Positions 17,033 through 24,984 of a stretch of DNA of 35,550 bases are shown in pieces (position 1 is the stretch's first letter; each line of letters opens with the position of its first letter). The translations under genes were made by a program, and so were the position numbers. Source of the DNA: Synergistaceae bacterium (lineage in GTDB: Bacteria > Synergistota > Synergistia > Synergistales > Aminobacteriaceae); contig JAFSKY010000067.1 in NCBI GenBank assembly GCA_017448685.1, positions 1 to 35,550 of the forward strand. Direction: 5' to 3'. Under the pieces are notes generated by a model. The model saw only the letters and a list, made by a program, of their open reading frames with translations. It made no database searches and had not been told where the DNA came from.

Positions 17033-17185
17033 ATGGCGACTGTAACAATTACACTTGATGACAGCATGAAAGATGCCCTTGAAGATCCGTTTTACAGCAC
17101 GGCAAACATGGAACGTTTGAACAAATCCATAACCCAGCTAAACGCCAGAAAAGGCACGGAGCATGAGCTTATAGAGGCGGAATAA
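17033..17185 (+). pseudogene. RelB/DinJ antitoxin relic, second copy, open frame
   Basis: The 50-codon frame starts MATVTITLDDSMKDALE and goes straight to DPFYSTANMERL, QLNARKGTEHELIEAE. The first part is the canonical RelB N-terminal beta strand, the second the canonical toxin-binding tail; the helices of the DNA-binding domain between them are missing. As in copy 1, the junction keeps the frame and the stop overlaps an ATG (TAATG). A weak GGCGGT precedes the ATG. A short peptide with only the toxin-binding part could be produced. Confidence 0.75.
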
Positions 17186-17193
17186 TGCGCAAA
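17084..17193 (+). repeat. Antitoxin-relic direct repeat, copy 2 of 2
   Basis: This is the partner of 15296-15405, gap-free over 110 bases. Both copies lie in gaps between genes of the hexuronate cluster and in the same orientation. Confidence 0.9.
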
Positions 17194-17283
17194 CCTGAAA
17201 GATATAGACCGCAACGGCTATAATTGCGAGGGACATCCAGAACCTTTAAGCGTAAATGTGGTTCGCATTACAGGGACAAATGA
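17185..17283 (+). pseudogene. Txe/YoeB toxin relic (second copy)
   Basis: Three toxin pieces survive: MRK at the overlapping ATG, then in another frame LKDIDRNGYNCEGHPEPLS (the family's RNGY and GKPEPL region), then KRKCGSHYRDK ending at the TGA at 17281-17283. The first frame stops after 12 codons. At least two deletions separate the pieces. Copy 1 retains a stretch that copy 2 has lost, so the decay differs between the two. Confidence 0.8.
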
Positions 17284-17314
17284 CGCAACAACAAGTAAAC
17301 AAGGTGATAATGAC

Positions 17315-18481
17315 ATGCAAAATTTCACGTGGCACAACCCCACAGAATTAATTTTCGGAAAAGACACAGTAAAGGAACTCGCGCCAAGACTCAAAGCTGA
17401 CGGCATTAAAGGAGTCCTTCTCGTTTTCGGCGGCAAAGGAACATTCAAGAGTGGAGCATATGCACAGGCTACGGAGATGCTCAACTCTGCTGGAATATCA
17501 TTCTCAGAGGTCAACGATGTGAAATCGAATCCCCTCGTGGGAAAAGTCCGCGAAGGTATCCAGCGCGTTAAGGCGGGCGGAATTGACGCAATAATGCCTG
17601 TTGGAGGCGGGAGCGTTTTCGACACGGCAAAGGCAATCGCGGCAGGTTCGCTATATTCCGGCGATGTGTGGGACTTCTACAGCGGGAAGGCCAAAATGAC
17701 GAAAGCCCTCCCGATTTACGGAATACTTACGGCTTCAGCATCATCAAGCGAGGTCAATAACATATCCGTAATCACCAACCCTGAGACCGAAGACAAAATC
17801 TCAATGAGTGGCCCGGCGATTTACCCGCGAGTCTCTGTGATTGACCCGTCATTTCAGTTCACGTTGCCGGAAAAGCAGACGATTTACGGCGGAGTCGACA
17901 TAATAGCGCACATACTTGAACGCGTCCTTGATGGGAACGAGGAATGCGAGCTTGTTGACAGCCAGAGCTACGCACTCATACGCACGATGATGAACGTTAT
18001 CCCTGAGCTTATCGAGAACCCAAAAGATTATGACCTTCGCGCAGATTACGCATTGGCCGGTGCAATGGCTCATTCTGGATTTCTGTCAATAGGGCGCAAT
18101 CCTAGGGGTGATTTCTCCTCCCATAAACTTGGGCATTCAATCAGCCTTCTTTTTGGGGCAGCTCATGGGGCTACGTTGTCGGTGATTTTCCCGGCGTGGT
18201 CGCGTTATCTGTATGAGGATAATCCTGTACCTTTTGCGAGGCTTGGCGAGGAAGTGTTTGACATTTTCGACGGGTCAGACGAGGAAAAAGCTCTTGAGGC
18301 TATCGAGGCTCTTGAAGATTTCTTCAGGGACATAAAAGCCCCCACAACTTTGCGTGAATTAGGCGTGAAGGAAAATGATATAGAGCGTCTTGCGGATAAT
18401 GCGTGTAAGTTGCTTCCTTATGGCGTATTGAAGGAGCTTGAGCCGGAAGACGTACTAGAGATCTACAAGCTGGCGTATTAG
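17315..18481 (+). CDS. Iron-containing alcohol dehydrogenase
   Basis: This is an NAD(P)-dependent group III (iron-containing) alcohol dehydrogenase of the YqhD/BDH type, 388 residues. The nucleotide-binding GGGSVFDTAKA and metal ligands are visible: Asp and His in GGVDIIAHILE, His in SSHKLGHSISL, and His in GAAHGA. The frame extends upstream to 17258, but that part is toxin relic; the ATG at 17315 has AAGGTGA eight bases upstream and begins MQNFTWHNPTE, the usual family start. Substrate cannot be read from sequence. Position after uxaC makes a role as the missing tagaturonate or fructuronate reductase an attractive but unproven idea. A strong terminator follows. Confidence 0.93.
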   Translation: MQNFTWHNPTELIFGKDTVKELAPRLKADGIKGVLLVFGGKGTFKSGAYAQATEMLNSAGISFSEVNDVKSNPLVGKVREGIQRVKAGGIDAIMPVGGGSVFDTAKAIAAGSLYSGDVWDFYSGKAKMTKALPIYGILTASASSSEVNNISVITNPETEDKISMSGPAIYPRVSVIDPSFQFTLPEKQTIYGGVDIIAHILERVLDGNEECELVDSQSYALIRTMMNVIPELIENPKDYDLRADYALAGAMAHSGFLSIGRNPRGDFSSHKLGHSISLLFGAAHGATLSVIFPAWSRYLYEDNPVPFARLGEEVFDIFDGSDEEKALEAIEALEDFFRDIKAPTTLRELGVKENDIERLADNACKLLPYGVLKELEPEDVLEIYKLAY

Positions 18482-18493
18482 GTGAGAGATATT

Positions 18494-18527
18494 CCCCCGG
18501 GCTTTAAGGCTTGGGGGGATTTTTTTT
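18494..18527 (+). terminator. Strong intrinsic terminator of the hexuronate cluster
   Basis: CCCCCGGGC (18494-18502) pairs with GCTTGGGGG (18509-18517), including two G-U pairs, around a six-base loop. A run of eight T follows after GA. Confidence 0.92.
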
Positions 18528-18558
18528 GGGGGCAAATGAAAGAGGCACAAAGTATGCA

Positions 18559-18567
18559 TGATATAAT
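18559..18567 (+). promoter_or_regulatory. Extended -10 promoter of the GT2 gene
   Basis: TGA followed by a perfect TATAAT (18562-18567) lies 36 bases before the TTG start. No consensus -35 is visible. Confidence 0.55.
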
Positions 18568-18603
18568 CACGGCCAAATCACCCGGAAAGGACGCAATCAT
18601 ATA

Positions 18604-19659
18604 TTGCCGCTCGTATCAATAATCATTCCCGCCTACAACACAGCCTCATACATTCACCGCGCAATAGAATCATCACTCAGGCAGACTCACTCCAACATTG
18701 AAGCAATCGTGATAGATGACGGCTCAACGGATGACACATTGAGAGTCGCGCTGTCATACGCTGAGAGAGACTCACGAGTGAGGGTATACCATCAGACGAA
18801 CGCAGGAGTCTCAGTCGCTAGGAATCACGGAATGCGTGAGGCACATGGGGAGTACTTGATGTTTCTTGACTCCGATGACTGGCTTGAGGAGAATGCTGTG
18901 GAGTTTCTGCTCTCCGAACAGTTGTGGCATCCCGACATGATGATAGCGGCGGATGTTTTCAAAGCATACTTTGACGCAAAGAACAACGGTATACTACGCA
19001 GAAAACCCTATAGAGAGGTTTTGCCGACAAGACTATTTGACGTTGAAGGAACTCTTTATGCTTCAATCAAGTTCATGATGCTTAATTTTTATCCCAAGAT
19101 TTTTAGGCGTGATGTAATCGATGAGAACAATATCAGTTTTCACGAGGGCATTCATTACGGCGAAGATCAATTATTCGTGTTCAGTTATCTGGTTTGTATG
19201 AATGGAACAGCATTTTTCAGCAGGCCACTATTGAACTACCTGAAAAGGCCCGGAAGCGCAATGTCAACCCCACTCCCACAACGAAAATCAAACAGAGAAA
19301 ACCTCTACACGCTCATGATAAATAATCCCAAAAACACTCCCGCAATAAGGGAGGCACTGAAAAAATATCATGCTTCTCGCTCGCTAAGTCTAATATCACG
19401 TGCAATAAAACTAGGAGAAAGCGACAAATATATTCGGGATGTTCTGAGACGTGAGAGACCGTTTACACATTGCTTCTTGACACTTGATACTGTATCAGTT
19501 AAGGAGAAAATTTCGTACATAATCAAGATGTTTTTCCCAGTTCCGATTGTGAAGTACACTTTCAGAACATGGGAACGCATCAAGAGTTTTATGAAGATTT
19601 CACATGATGATATTGATGTTAATGATAGCGATGAAATAGTTGCAGACTGGCTACAGTGA
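18604..19659 (+). CDS. GT2-family glycosyltransferase
   Basis: This is an inverting GT-A glycosyltransferase of family 2, probably adding a sugar to a surface glycan. The N-terminal catalytic part reads VSIIIPAYNTASYIHRAIES, VIDDGSTDDTL, NAGVSVARNHGM and the DxD-type FLDSDDWLEE. The second half (about residues 110-351) is less conserved and ends in a moderately hydrophobic, basic region. The start is TTG at 18604, with AAAGGA about 13 bases upstream. The stop lies within the last codons of convergent dxr, a nine-base antisense overlap. It stands alone, flanked by unrelated genes. Confidence 0.93.
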   Translation: MPLVSIIIPAYNTASYIHRAIESSLRQTHSNIEAIVIDDGSTDDTLRVALSYAERDSRVRVYHQTNAGVSVARNHGMREAHGEYLMFLDSDDWLEENAVEFLLSEQLWHPDMMIAADVFKAYFDAKNNGILRRKPYREVLPTRLFDVEGTLYASIKFMMLNFYPKIFRRDVIDENNISFHEGIHYGEDQLFVFSYLVCMNGTAFFSRPLLNYLKRPGSAMSTPLPQRKSNRENLYTLMINNPKNTPAIREALKKYHASRSLSLISRAIKLGESDKYIRDVLRRERPFTHCFLTLDTVSVKEKISYIIKMFFPVPIVKYTFRTWERIKSFMKISHDDIDVNDSDEIVADWLQ

Positions 19660-20757
19660 ATAATTCCCTGCAAGCCTCAGAGCCTCACGCCGTCCCTCAT
19701 CTACCAGCGCAACAGCCTCATCAAGATTCGCAGGTTCATCCCATTTCCGCGACTCTAGCACCCTCCCCACGACTCCGGCAATATCCGTGAAGCCTATTCT
19801 CCCCTCAAGGAACATACTCACAGCAGACTCATCAGCCCCCACAAGCACAGCGGGATAACCTCCTTTGAGCCTCATGCATTCGCGGGCAATCCTCACAGCC
19901 GGGAATCTCTCAGCGTCAATCTCTTCAAATTTGACATCATGAAGCGGGTATTTCGGCCTGTGAAACTCAGGGCATGGGAAATTCCTCTCAGGCCAGAAAA
20001 GGCACGAGGCAGCCGGAAGTTTCATATCAGGTTCAGCAGCAAGCAACTTCACGCTACCGTCCTCAAACTCAATAAGTCCGTGAACGAATGACCCCGGCGA
20101 AATGAACGCATCAACCTGCGACTCATCAAGCCCAAAAAGGTACATTGCTTCAATCAGCTCAATTCCCTTGTTCATGAGGGTAGCACTGTCGATTGTGATT
20201 TTCGCGCCCATGTCCCACACAGGATGGCGCAAAGCCATTTCCAGCGTAACATTCCTCAGCTCATCACGCGTGAATTTCCTGAACGGCCCGCCCGAAGCTG
20301 TGAGATATATTTTGCGAACGAACGATTTATCCTCGCCATGAAGGCATTGCCATATAGCATTGTGTTCACTGTCAAGCGGTCGTAACTGGTCAGGGCGTTT
20401 AACGAGTGGCATAACCCATTTCCCAGCTACAACTATGCTTTCTTTGTTGGCGAGTGATACATTTTTCCCGGCCTCAAGAGCTAGGCACAAGGCTTTTATC
20501 GCTGATGTTCCTGATGACGCGAAGACTACATGCTCTATTTCCGGGTCAAGTGCTATGCGTTCGAGTCCTTCTTGGCCGTATTCCTCATAGGGGTACACGT
20601 TGCTGACGTTGAATTTTCCTGCGAGCTGAAACAGTTTTTCCGAACGATGATTAGCGGCGATTGCTTTCACTCTGATTTTATCCGGCCATGCCCCGCACAC
20701 AGCCATAACCGAGCTTCCTACACTCCCTGTTGCGCCAATAACGCCCACATTAATCAC
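19651..20757 (-). CDS. dxr: 1-deoxy-D-xylulose 5-phosphate reductoisomerase
   Basis: This enzyme commits DXP to isoprenoid synthesis by the MEP pathway using NADPH. Visible are the Rossmann start VGVIGATGSVGSS, LANKESIVVAG, DSEHNAIWQCL, the loop motif LRHPVWDMG, and DSATLMNKGIELIEA with metal and substrate ligands. One oddity: the very conserved HPQS segment reads SPGSFVHGLIEF, so the His of that motif is replaced by Ser. The rest is normal in length. The start overlaps the cdsA stop (20754-20757). It is the last gene of the long envelope operon, and its product leads to the substrate of UppS. Confidence 0.96.
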   Translation of the reverse strand: MINVGVIGATGSVGSSVMAVCGAWPDKIRVKAIAANHRSEKLFQLAGKFNVSNVYPYEEYGQEGLERIALDPEIEHVVFASSGTSAIKALCLALEAGKNVSLANKESIVVAGKWVMPLVKRPDQLRPLDSEHNAIWQCLHGEDKSFVRKIYLTASGGPFRKFTRDELRNVTLEMALRHPVWDMGAKITIDSATLMNKGIELIEAMYLFGLDESQVDAFISPGSFVHGLIEFEDGSVKLLAAEPDMKLPAASCLFWPERNFPCPEFHRPKYPLHDVKFEEIDAERFPAVRIARECMRLKGGYPAVLVGADESAVSMFLEGRIGFTDIAGVVGRVLESRKWDEPANLDEAVALVDEGRREALRLAGNYSL

Positions 20758-21584
20758 AGTATCACCCTCAGCATTAAGTATGTGAGAAGCCCGTTAAAGA
20801 GTATGCTATCGAAGCGGTCAAGCATTCCACCATGCCCGGGAATTAGATGGCCTGAATCCTTTTCGCCCGCCTCACGTTTGATGAGGGACTCTGCTAGATC
20901 TCCAAGCTGGCCAAATATCCCGCATATGAACCCTATCAGCATTAACGGGTAAGCAGGGAGGGCAAATACGTATGCAGATATTGCGTTGGCTATGAGGCTG
21001 CCTATTATGCCCGCAATGAATCCCTGAACAGTTTTGCCCGGGCTGACATGCTCACAGAGTTTCACAGTTCCGAACATTTTCCCGCCTATATACGCTCCGA
21101 CATCACAAGCCCATGTGCATACGAACAGCGTCAACAGGACTTGCCTCCCGAATGAGTAATCACGTAACATAATCATGCATGTCCACGGCACTGTAACATA
21201 CAGCACTCCAGAAACGACAGCCCCAGCGTTTGACATGGCCGAGCTTGTTCCCTTTGTCATTTGTCGCCTGAACACCTCAACGGCGAATACTGCACACACA
21301 CACAACGCCAGAATCATCCCAAGCACAATGGGCTGAGGGTTCTCGCGTTTTGCGGCAATGATGAAGGCCAGCGAGAATATGTAACCTACTCCGGCGGATA
21401 TTCTTGCGGTTTTCATGCGTGAGGCGAGGCGGTAATATTCAGCCAGCGACAAGAACGCAATAATCCCTGCGATGAGAGTCCATATGAGTCCGCCGTAATC
21501 GATTCCGAAGAAAATCACAATCACTATTCCCACGCTACTCAATGTGCGCAGGCGTAATTCATTGTCAGCTTTTAAGCCCGCCAT
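20754..21584 (-). CDS. cdsA: Phosphatidate cytidylyltransferase (CDP-diglyceride synthase)
   Basis: This polytopic inner-membrane enzyme makes CDP-diacylglycerol from phosphatidate and CTP. About seven or eight hydrophobic segments can be seen. The C-terminal family signature is clear: ESLIKREAGEKDSGHLIPGHGGMLDRFDS, split here as KREAGEKDSGHLIPGH followed by LDRFDS. The frame start at 21584 overlaps the uppS end by 20 bases. Its product supplies PssA at the left of the window. Confidence 0.96.
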   Translation of the reverse strand: MAGLKADNELRLRTLSSVGIVIVIFFGIDYGGLIWTLIAGIIAFLSLAEYYRLASRMKTARISAGVGYIFSLAFIIAAKRENPQPIVLGMILALCVCAVFAVEVFRRQMTKGTSSAMSNAGAVVSGVLYVTVPWTCMIMLRDYSFGRQVLLTLFVCTWACDVGAYIGGKMFGTVKLCEHVSPGKTVQGFIAGIIGSLIANAISAYVFALPAYPLMLIGFICGIFGQLGDLAESLIKREAGEKDSGHLIPGHGGMLDRFDSILFNGLLTYLMLRVIL

Positions 21585-22266
21585 AACGGCGCTCCCTCCC
21601 AGCGTAATCAGCTAATGCTTTCTTCAATTCTGCCTCGTCAAAATCTGGCCAGTGTATATCGGTGAAGTAATACTCACTGTATGCGCTCTCCCACAGCCAG
21701 AAGTTACTCAGCCGCAATTCCCCGCTTGTGCGTATGATTAAATCGGGGTCAGGCACATCAGGAAGGTAGAAATGTTTGCGGAGGTCATCTTCAGTTACGG
21801 GTGATTGTGGATTTGAGGCTATGAGGGAGTTGACAGCATCGAGGATTTCAGCGCGTCCACCGTAATTTATGCAGAGTATGAAGTCGAGAATTTTCTCATC
21901 CTTCGTGTAATCTTCAGCCCATTGCATTTGGCGCAACAGTTCTTCCGGGAGTCTGTCTTTTCTCCCGCAGAAACGTATTCTCGCACCTTCTGCTTTGACC
22001 TCATCAACCTTCCTGCGCAGGTAATACCCGAATAGCCTCATCAGCCCGGTAACTTCCATGATTGGCCTGTTCCAGTTTTCTGTGGAGAATGCGTACACGG
22101 AGAAATATCTTATGCCTTCACGCTTAACGAGCCTCACCATGTCTTCGAGCTTGCGCAATCCTGCACGATGTCCCATTAAGCGTGGGAGATTTCTGCGTTT
22201 TGCCCAGCGTCCATTGCCATCGAGGATTATTGCGAGGTGCTTGGGGATTCTGTTGTTGTCCGTCAT
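21565..22266 (-). CDS. uppS: Undecaprenyl diphosphate synthase (cis-prenyltransferase)
   Basis: This enzyme extends farnesyl diphosphate with isopentenyl units to the C55 lipid carrier for peptidoglycan and O-glycan precursors. The catalytic Asp is in ILDGNGRWAK (about residue 16). FSTENWNRP, CINYGGRAEI and RTSGELRLSNFWLWESAYSE are all family-typical. Size (233 residues) is normal. It starts four bases after the stop of the uracil-DNA glycosylase gene and is followed by cdsA and dxr, a gene order shared by many bacteria. Confidence 0.97.
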   Translation of the reverse strand: MTDNNRIPKHLAIILDGNGRWAKRRNLPRLMGHRAGLRKLEDMVRLVKREGIRYFSVYAFSTENWNRPIMEVTGLMRLFGYYLRRKVDEVKAEGARIRFCGRKDRLPEELLRQMQWAEDYTKDEKILDFILCINYGGRAEILDAVNSLIASNPQSPVTEDDLRKHFYLPDVPDPDLIIRTSGELRLSNFWLWESAYSEYYFTDIHWPDFDEAELKKALADYAGRERRYGGLKS

Positions 22267-22269
22267 GGT

Positions 22270-22878
22270 TCAATTGCCTTCTTTCTGTTGTGGTAATTTG
22301 TCGATTTCAACCTTGAGTGCTTTCACGTCCTGCCACGTTAAATGCTTTGGACTTCCTTCAGCGCGTGAATCATTCCGCAATAAATAGCTTGGATGGAACA
22401 TCGGAAACAGCCTAATTCCGCGCCAGTCAAACCACTGCCCCCGCAATGACGTTATCCCTTTTGATGTCATGAGTAGGTGTCGTGTAGGGATATTGCCGAG
22501 AGTTACGACTATATCCGGGCGCAAAAGCAACAATTGCGCTTCGAGGAAGTCAGAGCAGGCTGAAATTTCTTCTGGCTTAGGGTCTCTATTTTCTGGGGGG
22601 TGGCATTTTACGGTGTTGGTTATGTAAATGGTTTCGCGGGGGATTTTACCGCCGTTTTCGAGAATGCTCGTAAGGAGTTGGCCAGCCTTGCCGACAAAAG
22701 GACGACTATTTATGTCCTCATCTACACCAGGAGCCTCGCCTATAATCATGACTCGGCAATTCAATTCTGGGCCTTCTCCGAAAACTGTATTACGTCTCTT
22801 GTTGCAGAGGGCGCATTTGTGGCACTCATTAACCCTGCGCTTTAGTTCTTCCCATGCTGTATTTATGTCTATGCTCAT
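22270..22878 (-). CDS. Family 4 uracil-DNA glycosylase with Fe-S cluster
   Basis: This enzyme removes uracil from DNA to start base-excision repair. Motif A is GEAPGVDED and the second motif is FHPSYLLRN (His about 162). Cysteines at about 19, 22, 92 and 108 (CHKC, VKCHPP, ACSDF) match the four ligands of the [4Fe-4S] cluster in family 4 enzymes. The length of 202 residues is typical. The gene is a DNA-repair passenger between a P-loop/Asp23 gene and uppS in an envelope operon. Confidence 0.93.
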   Translation of the reverse strand: MSIDINTAWEELKRRVNECHKCALCNKRRNTVFGEGPELNCRVMIIGEAPGVDEDINSRPFVGKAGQLLTSILENGGKIPRETIYITNTVKCHPPENRDPKPEEISACSDFLEAQLLLLRPDIVVTLGNIPTRHLLMTSKGITSLRGQWFDWRGIRLFPMFHPSYLLRNDSRAEGSPKHLTWQDVKALKVEIDKLPQQKEGN

Positions 22879-22890
22879 GTCTCATAAAAC

Positions 22891-23712
22891 TCACAAAAAA
22901 ATTTCGTTCACTCTTATGTTGACCTGCTTAATTTCCATTCCCGTGAAATAGCTCAGTCCCATTCTTACCTTACGCTGAAGGGTTTTTGCTATTGCAAGGG
23001 CGCTTCTTCCTCCGAGATTGAGATCTATTGACGCGCTTAATGATATTTTGTCGTCATCGGTCTCAATGTCAATGCTTCGTATTTTCCGCACATGTCCGCG
23101 AAGCTCTAACAGTTTGCGGCTCATCTCTAATATCGCGTCAGAGCCTATTGTTACTTTTCCGTTGAAGCTGAACAGTGGTTTGACGATTGTATTGCGTTCC
23201 TCGTTTTTGTCCCTACCCTTGAACAGTCCGCGTATTTGGCTCACGAGTTTTCCCGCAAAATTGTGCTGAATCTGTGCTTTTGCCGCTGGAACAACGTGAA
23301 GTTTCTTGTCTCTGCGTTCACGTAATGCCGCTTCAATTTCCTCTGGGCTTGAAACGTCTTGAATGTGAATGATTTTTGCGGGGGGATTTAGTCCGAGACG
23401 GCTGGTGATTTTCTCCGCCATGCTATCAGATGTGGCAAGTATCATGAGCTTTGGGGGGGATTCGCGTTTGAGGCGGGAAATAACTTCGTCTCTGTGGTCG
23501 GGGTATTCAAATATGGCGCGTTTGATTGCACGAAGGCGATTGATTTCGGATTTCGCGCTTCTCCCGGCTAATATCCGGCCATGTGAGATTACGAGTCCGT
23601 CATCAATTATCACATCGATTCCATTTTGCCGGGCTATGTGTGTAGCTCTGTGGCTTTTGCCAGTTCCCGCCGGGCCAACAAACGCAGTAACCTCAATGTC
23701 AGACAAGCCCAT
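22891..23712 (-). CDS. P-loop NTPase fused to an Asp23/Gls24 domain
   Basis: The N-terminal part (residues 1-130) is a P-loop NTPase with Walker A GPAGTGKSHRA near residue 13 and a hydrophobic strand KLMILATSD that may hold the sensor or Walker B region. A charged linker follows. Residues from about 170 to the end resemble Asp23/Gls24 (YloU/AmaP) proteins: FNGKVTIGSDAILEMSRK at the start and GMEIKQVNIRVNEI at the end. Asp23 proteins are linked to envelope stress and membrane association, but the role of this fusion is unknown to me. ATG at 23712 lies 13 bases after the murA stop, with weak Shine-Dalgarno GGGCG. Confidence 0.8.
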   Translation of the reverse strand: MGLSDIEVTAFVGPAGTGKSHRATHIARQNGIDVIIDDGLVISHGRILAGRSAKSEINRLRAIKRAIFEYPDHRDEVISRLKRESPPKLMILATSDSMAEKITSRLGLNPPAKIIHIQDVSSPEEIEAALRERRDKKLHVVPAAKAQIQHNFAGKLVSQIRGLFKGRDKNEERNTIVKPLFSFNGKVTIGSDAILEMSRKLLELRGHVRKIRSIDIETDDDKISLSASIDLNLGGRSALAIAKTLQRKVRMGLSYFTGMEIKQVNIRVNEIFL

Positions 23713-23724
23713 TCAGTTCACGCC

Positions 23725-24984
23725 CTAAAGAAGCTCAACCCTCGCGCCTAACCCGCTTAATTTCTGGTCAATCGCCTCATATCCGCGCCAGACGTGTATC
23801 ATGTCTTCAACCCTCGTTTCACCTTTTGCCGCAAGTCCCGCGATAATCAATGCTGCCCCTGCCCGCAAATCTGTAGCTTTAACGCTCGCTCCTTGAAGGC
23901 CGTCAACGCCACGTATAATTGCAACATCCCGCGAAATCTGTATGTCAGCTCCCATACGATTCAATTCCTGCGCGTAAAGGAATCTCGCCTGAAACACGCT
24001 CTCTTCAACCGTGCTTACACCACGCGCAATTGAGAGTGCCGCGGCCATTTGAGGCTGTGAGTCTGTTGGGAATCCGGGATAAGGCATAGTTTTGACTGTG
24101 ATGGGATGAAGACGCTTCTTTGACGGGAAAATTTCAACCGTGCTTTTTCTGACAGTGAATTTTGCGCCAGCTTCCTCAAGTTTTGCCAGTATTGCATCAA
24201 TATGGGAAGGCACAAGGTCTTCAACCTTTATGTGTCCATTCGTCATTACCCCTGCGAGAATGTAAGTGCAAGCCTCGATTCTGTCAGGAATAACGCGCTC
24301 ATGGCCTGATTTAGCTCGGTCGATTCCTAGAATGCGGACTCCTCCAGCACCTTCAGTTTCAACGGTAACACCCACACACCGCAAAACCTGCGCGAGGTTG
24401 TCGATTTCAGGTTCACGCGCAACATTCTCAATGATAGTTTCACCCTGTGCAAGTGCCGCCGCCATCATCAAATTTTCGGTTGCTCCGACTGAGGGGAAAT
24501 CGAGATATAGCCTTCTTCCACGCAAACGACCTTTCACGCGGGCATGAACGACTCCATTCTGTATATCTATTTCCGCGCCCATTTGCTTTAAGCCTTTGAG
24601 GTGTAAATCTATGGGACGGCTACCGATTGAGCATCCTCCCGGCAAAGGCAACGAGACTCTTCCACAATTGGCGAGTAATGGCCCAAGTACGAGTGATGAT
24701 GCTCTCATTTTGCGAGCTAAAGCCTCTGAGACCTCCCATTTGAGTTCGTCAGGAGTTCGGAATATCATCTGAGATTTCCCGCCTTCCCTGCGTATCTCAA
24801 TCTCGACTCCCAATGCCCGCAGAAGCTCCACCATCGTGTTTATGTCGTAAAGGTCTGGCACATTGTCGAGCGTTAGAGTCTGCCCTCTGAGTAGCAAGCA
24901 TACGGCCATAACTGGCAAAGCGGCGTTCTTCGCACCTTGTGTTTTGACAGTTCCGCTTAATGGAATGCCACCGTTAATTTTCAT
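23725..24984 (-). CDS. murA: UDP-N-acetylglucosamine 1-carboxyvinyltransferase
   Basis: This cytosolic enzyme transfers enolpyruvate from PEP to UDP-GlcNAc, the first committed step of peptidoglycan synthesis. The fosfomycin-target Cys is present in LPGGCSIGSRPIDLH (about residue 118). GAKNAALP near the start, PSVGATENLMMAAA and YPGFPTDSQPQ are family blocks. The 419-residue length is standard. Its ATG overlaps the end of the ankyrin gene by 11 bases. It shares UDP-GlcNAc with WecA and WecB of the same operon. Confidence 0.97.
   Translation of the reverse strand: MKINGGIPLSGTVKTQGAKNAALPVMAVCLLLRGQTLTLDNVPDLYDINTMVELLRALGVEIEIRREGGKSQMIFRTPDELKWEVSEALARKMRASSLVLGPLLANCGRVSLPLPGGCSIGSRPIDLHLKGLKQMGAEIDIQNGVVHARVKGRLRGRRLYLDFPSVGATENLMMAAALAQGETIIENVAREPEIDNLAQVLRCVGVTVETEGAGGVRILGIDRAKSGHERVIPDRIEACTYILAGVMTNGHIKVEDLVPSHIDAILAKLEEAGAKFTVRKSTVEIFPSKKRLHPITVKTMPYPGFPTDSQPQMAAALSIARGVSTVEESVFQARFLYAQELNRMGADIQISRDVAIIRGVDGLQGASVKATDLRAGAALIIAGLAAKGETRVEDMIHVWRGYEAIDQKLSGLGARVELL

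Noticed and set aside
17258-17314. N-terminal extension of the iron alcohol dehydrogenase
   Set aside because: These codons are the out-of-frame reading of the Txe/YoeB relic (KRKCGSHYRDK in the true toxin frame); the family start is at 17315.
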